DNA from: Molanna angustata
Lineage: Eukaryota > Arthropoda > Insecta > Trichoptera > Molannidae
Length of the DNA stretch: 64,000 nt
Direction of reading: 5' to 3'
Assembly (NCBI GenBank): GCA_963576475.1
Contig: OY754984.1
Location: forward strand, 22,283,215 to 22,347,214
This document shows, one piece after another, positions 63,976 through 64,000 of the stretch. A model generated the notes under the pieces. The model saw only the letters and a list, made by a program, of their open reading frames with translations. It searched no databases and was not told the DNA's origin. Position 1 is the stretch's first letter. The number at the start of each line of letters is the position of its first letter. The translations under genes were made by a program, and so were the position numbers.

Positions 63976-64000
63976 ATACTCTTAGGAGATATAAATTTAA

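Overview
This 64 kb window is AT-rich, repeat-dense animal DNA, most likely from an insect and probably a moth or butterfly. The grounds are the mixture of non-LTR retrotransposon relics (RTE-like, CR1/L2-like and an R2-like endonuclease type), a piggyBac relic, a cecropia-type mariner, tRNA-derived SINEs, and many short TAGGTACCTACATA-like words. I read the order from general knowledge of such genomes and no search was possible. I found no host protein-coding gene I can defend. The window looks like an intergenic desert or a very large intron. Short open frames are remnants of transposon proteins, antisense shadows of them, or translated microsatellites.

Layout. 0-7 kb: the 3' end of a piggyBac-type element inserted at a TTAA inside an RTE-like copy, further LINE 3' fragments, two opposed CR1-like copies (one split by a 337-bp MITE with TTA target duplication), a minisatellite, a cluster of GC-rich hairpins, and a SINE-like element swollen by a 106-bp tandem array. 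7-22 kb: LINE and SINE relics, the first full copy of a ~1 kb repeat called family A here, family E, and two adjoining degenerate tandem arrays (19.9-21.4 kb). 22.9-24.9 kb: the longest coding relic, a 655-codon open frame of an RTE-like reverse transcriptase on the minus strand. 25-36 kb: more family A and RTE-like copies, family C repeats, and LINE tails. 37-44 kb: a tail-to-tail SINE pair, G-rich islands, a second full family A copy with a SINE in its terminal repeat, and perfect hairpins. 44.9-48.1 kb: a LINE relic, then a family A copy carrying a mariner that itself carries another insertion. 50-53.5 kb: L2/CR1-like and other LINE relics. 55-64 kb: an 80-100-bp degenerate array, an R2-type endonuclease domain, LINE tails with a structured 3' hairpin, family B, C and E copies, a 170-186-bp array, a ~39-bp array and SINEs.

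How the parts relate. The window shows parasite chains. The non-coding families B and A carry 3' ends resembling the RTE-like element. A short tRNA-derived SINE carries the 3' hairpin tail of the CR1-like LINE. Several LINE tails keep a stem-loop whose stem varies while its loop end is conserved. Nested insertions can be read exactly at four points (piggyBac in RTE, MITE in CR1, mariner in family A, LINE/A-rich insert in mariner), which gives a relative order of events. Boundaries of diverged copies are approximate.
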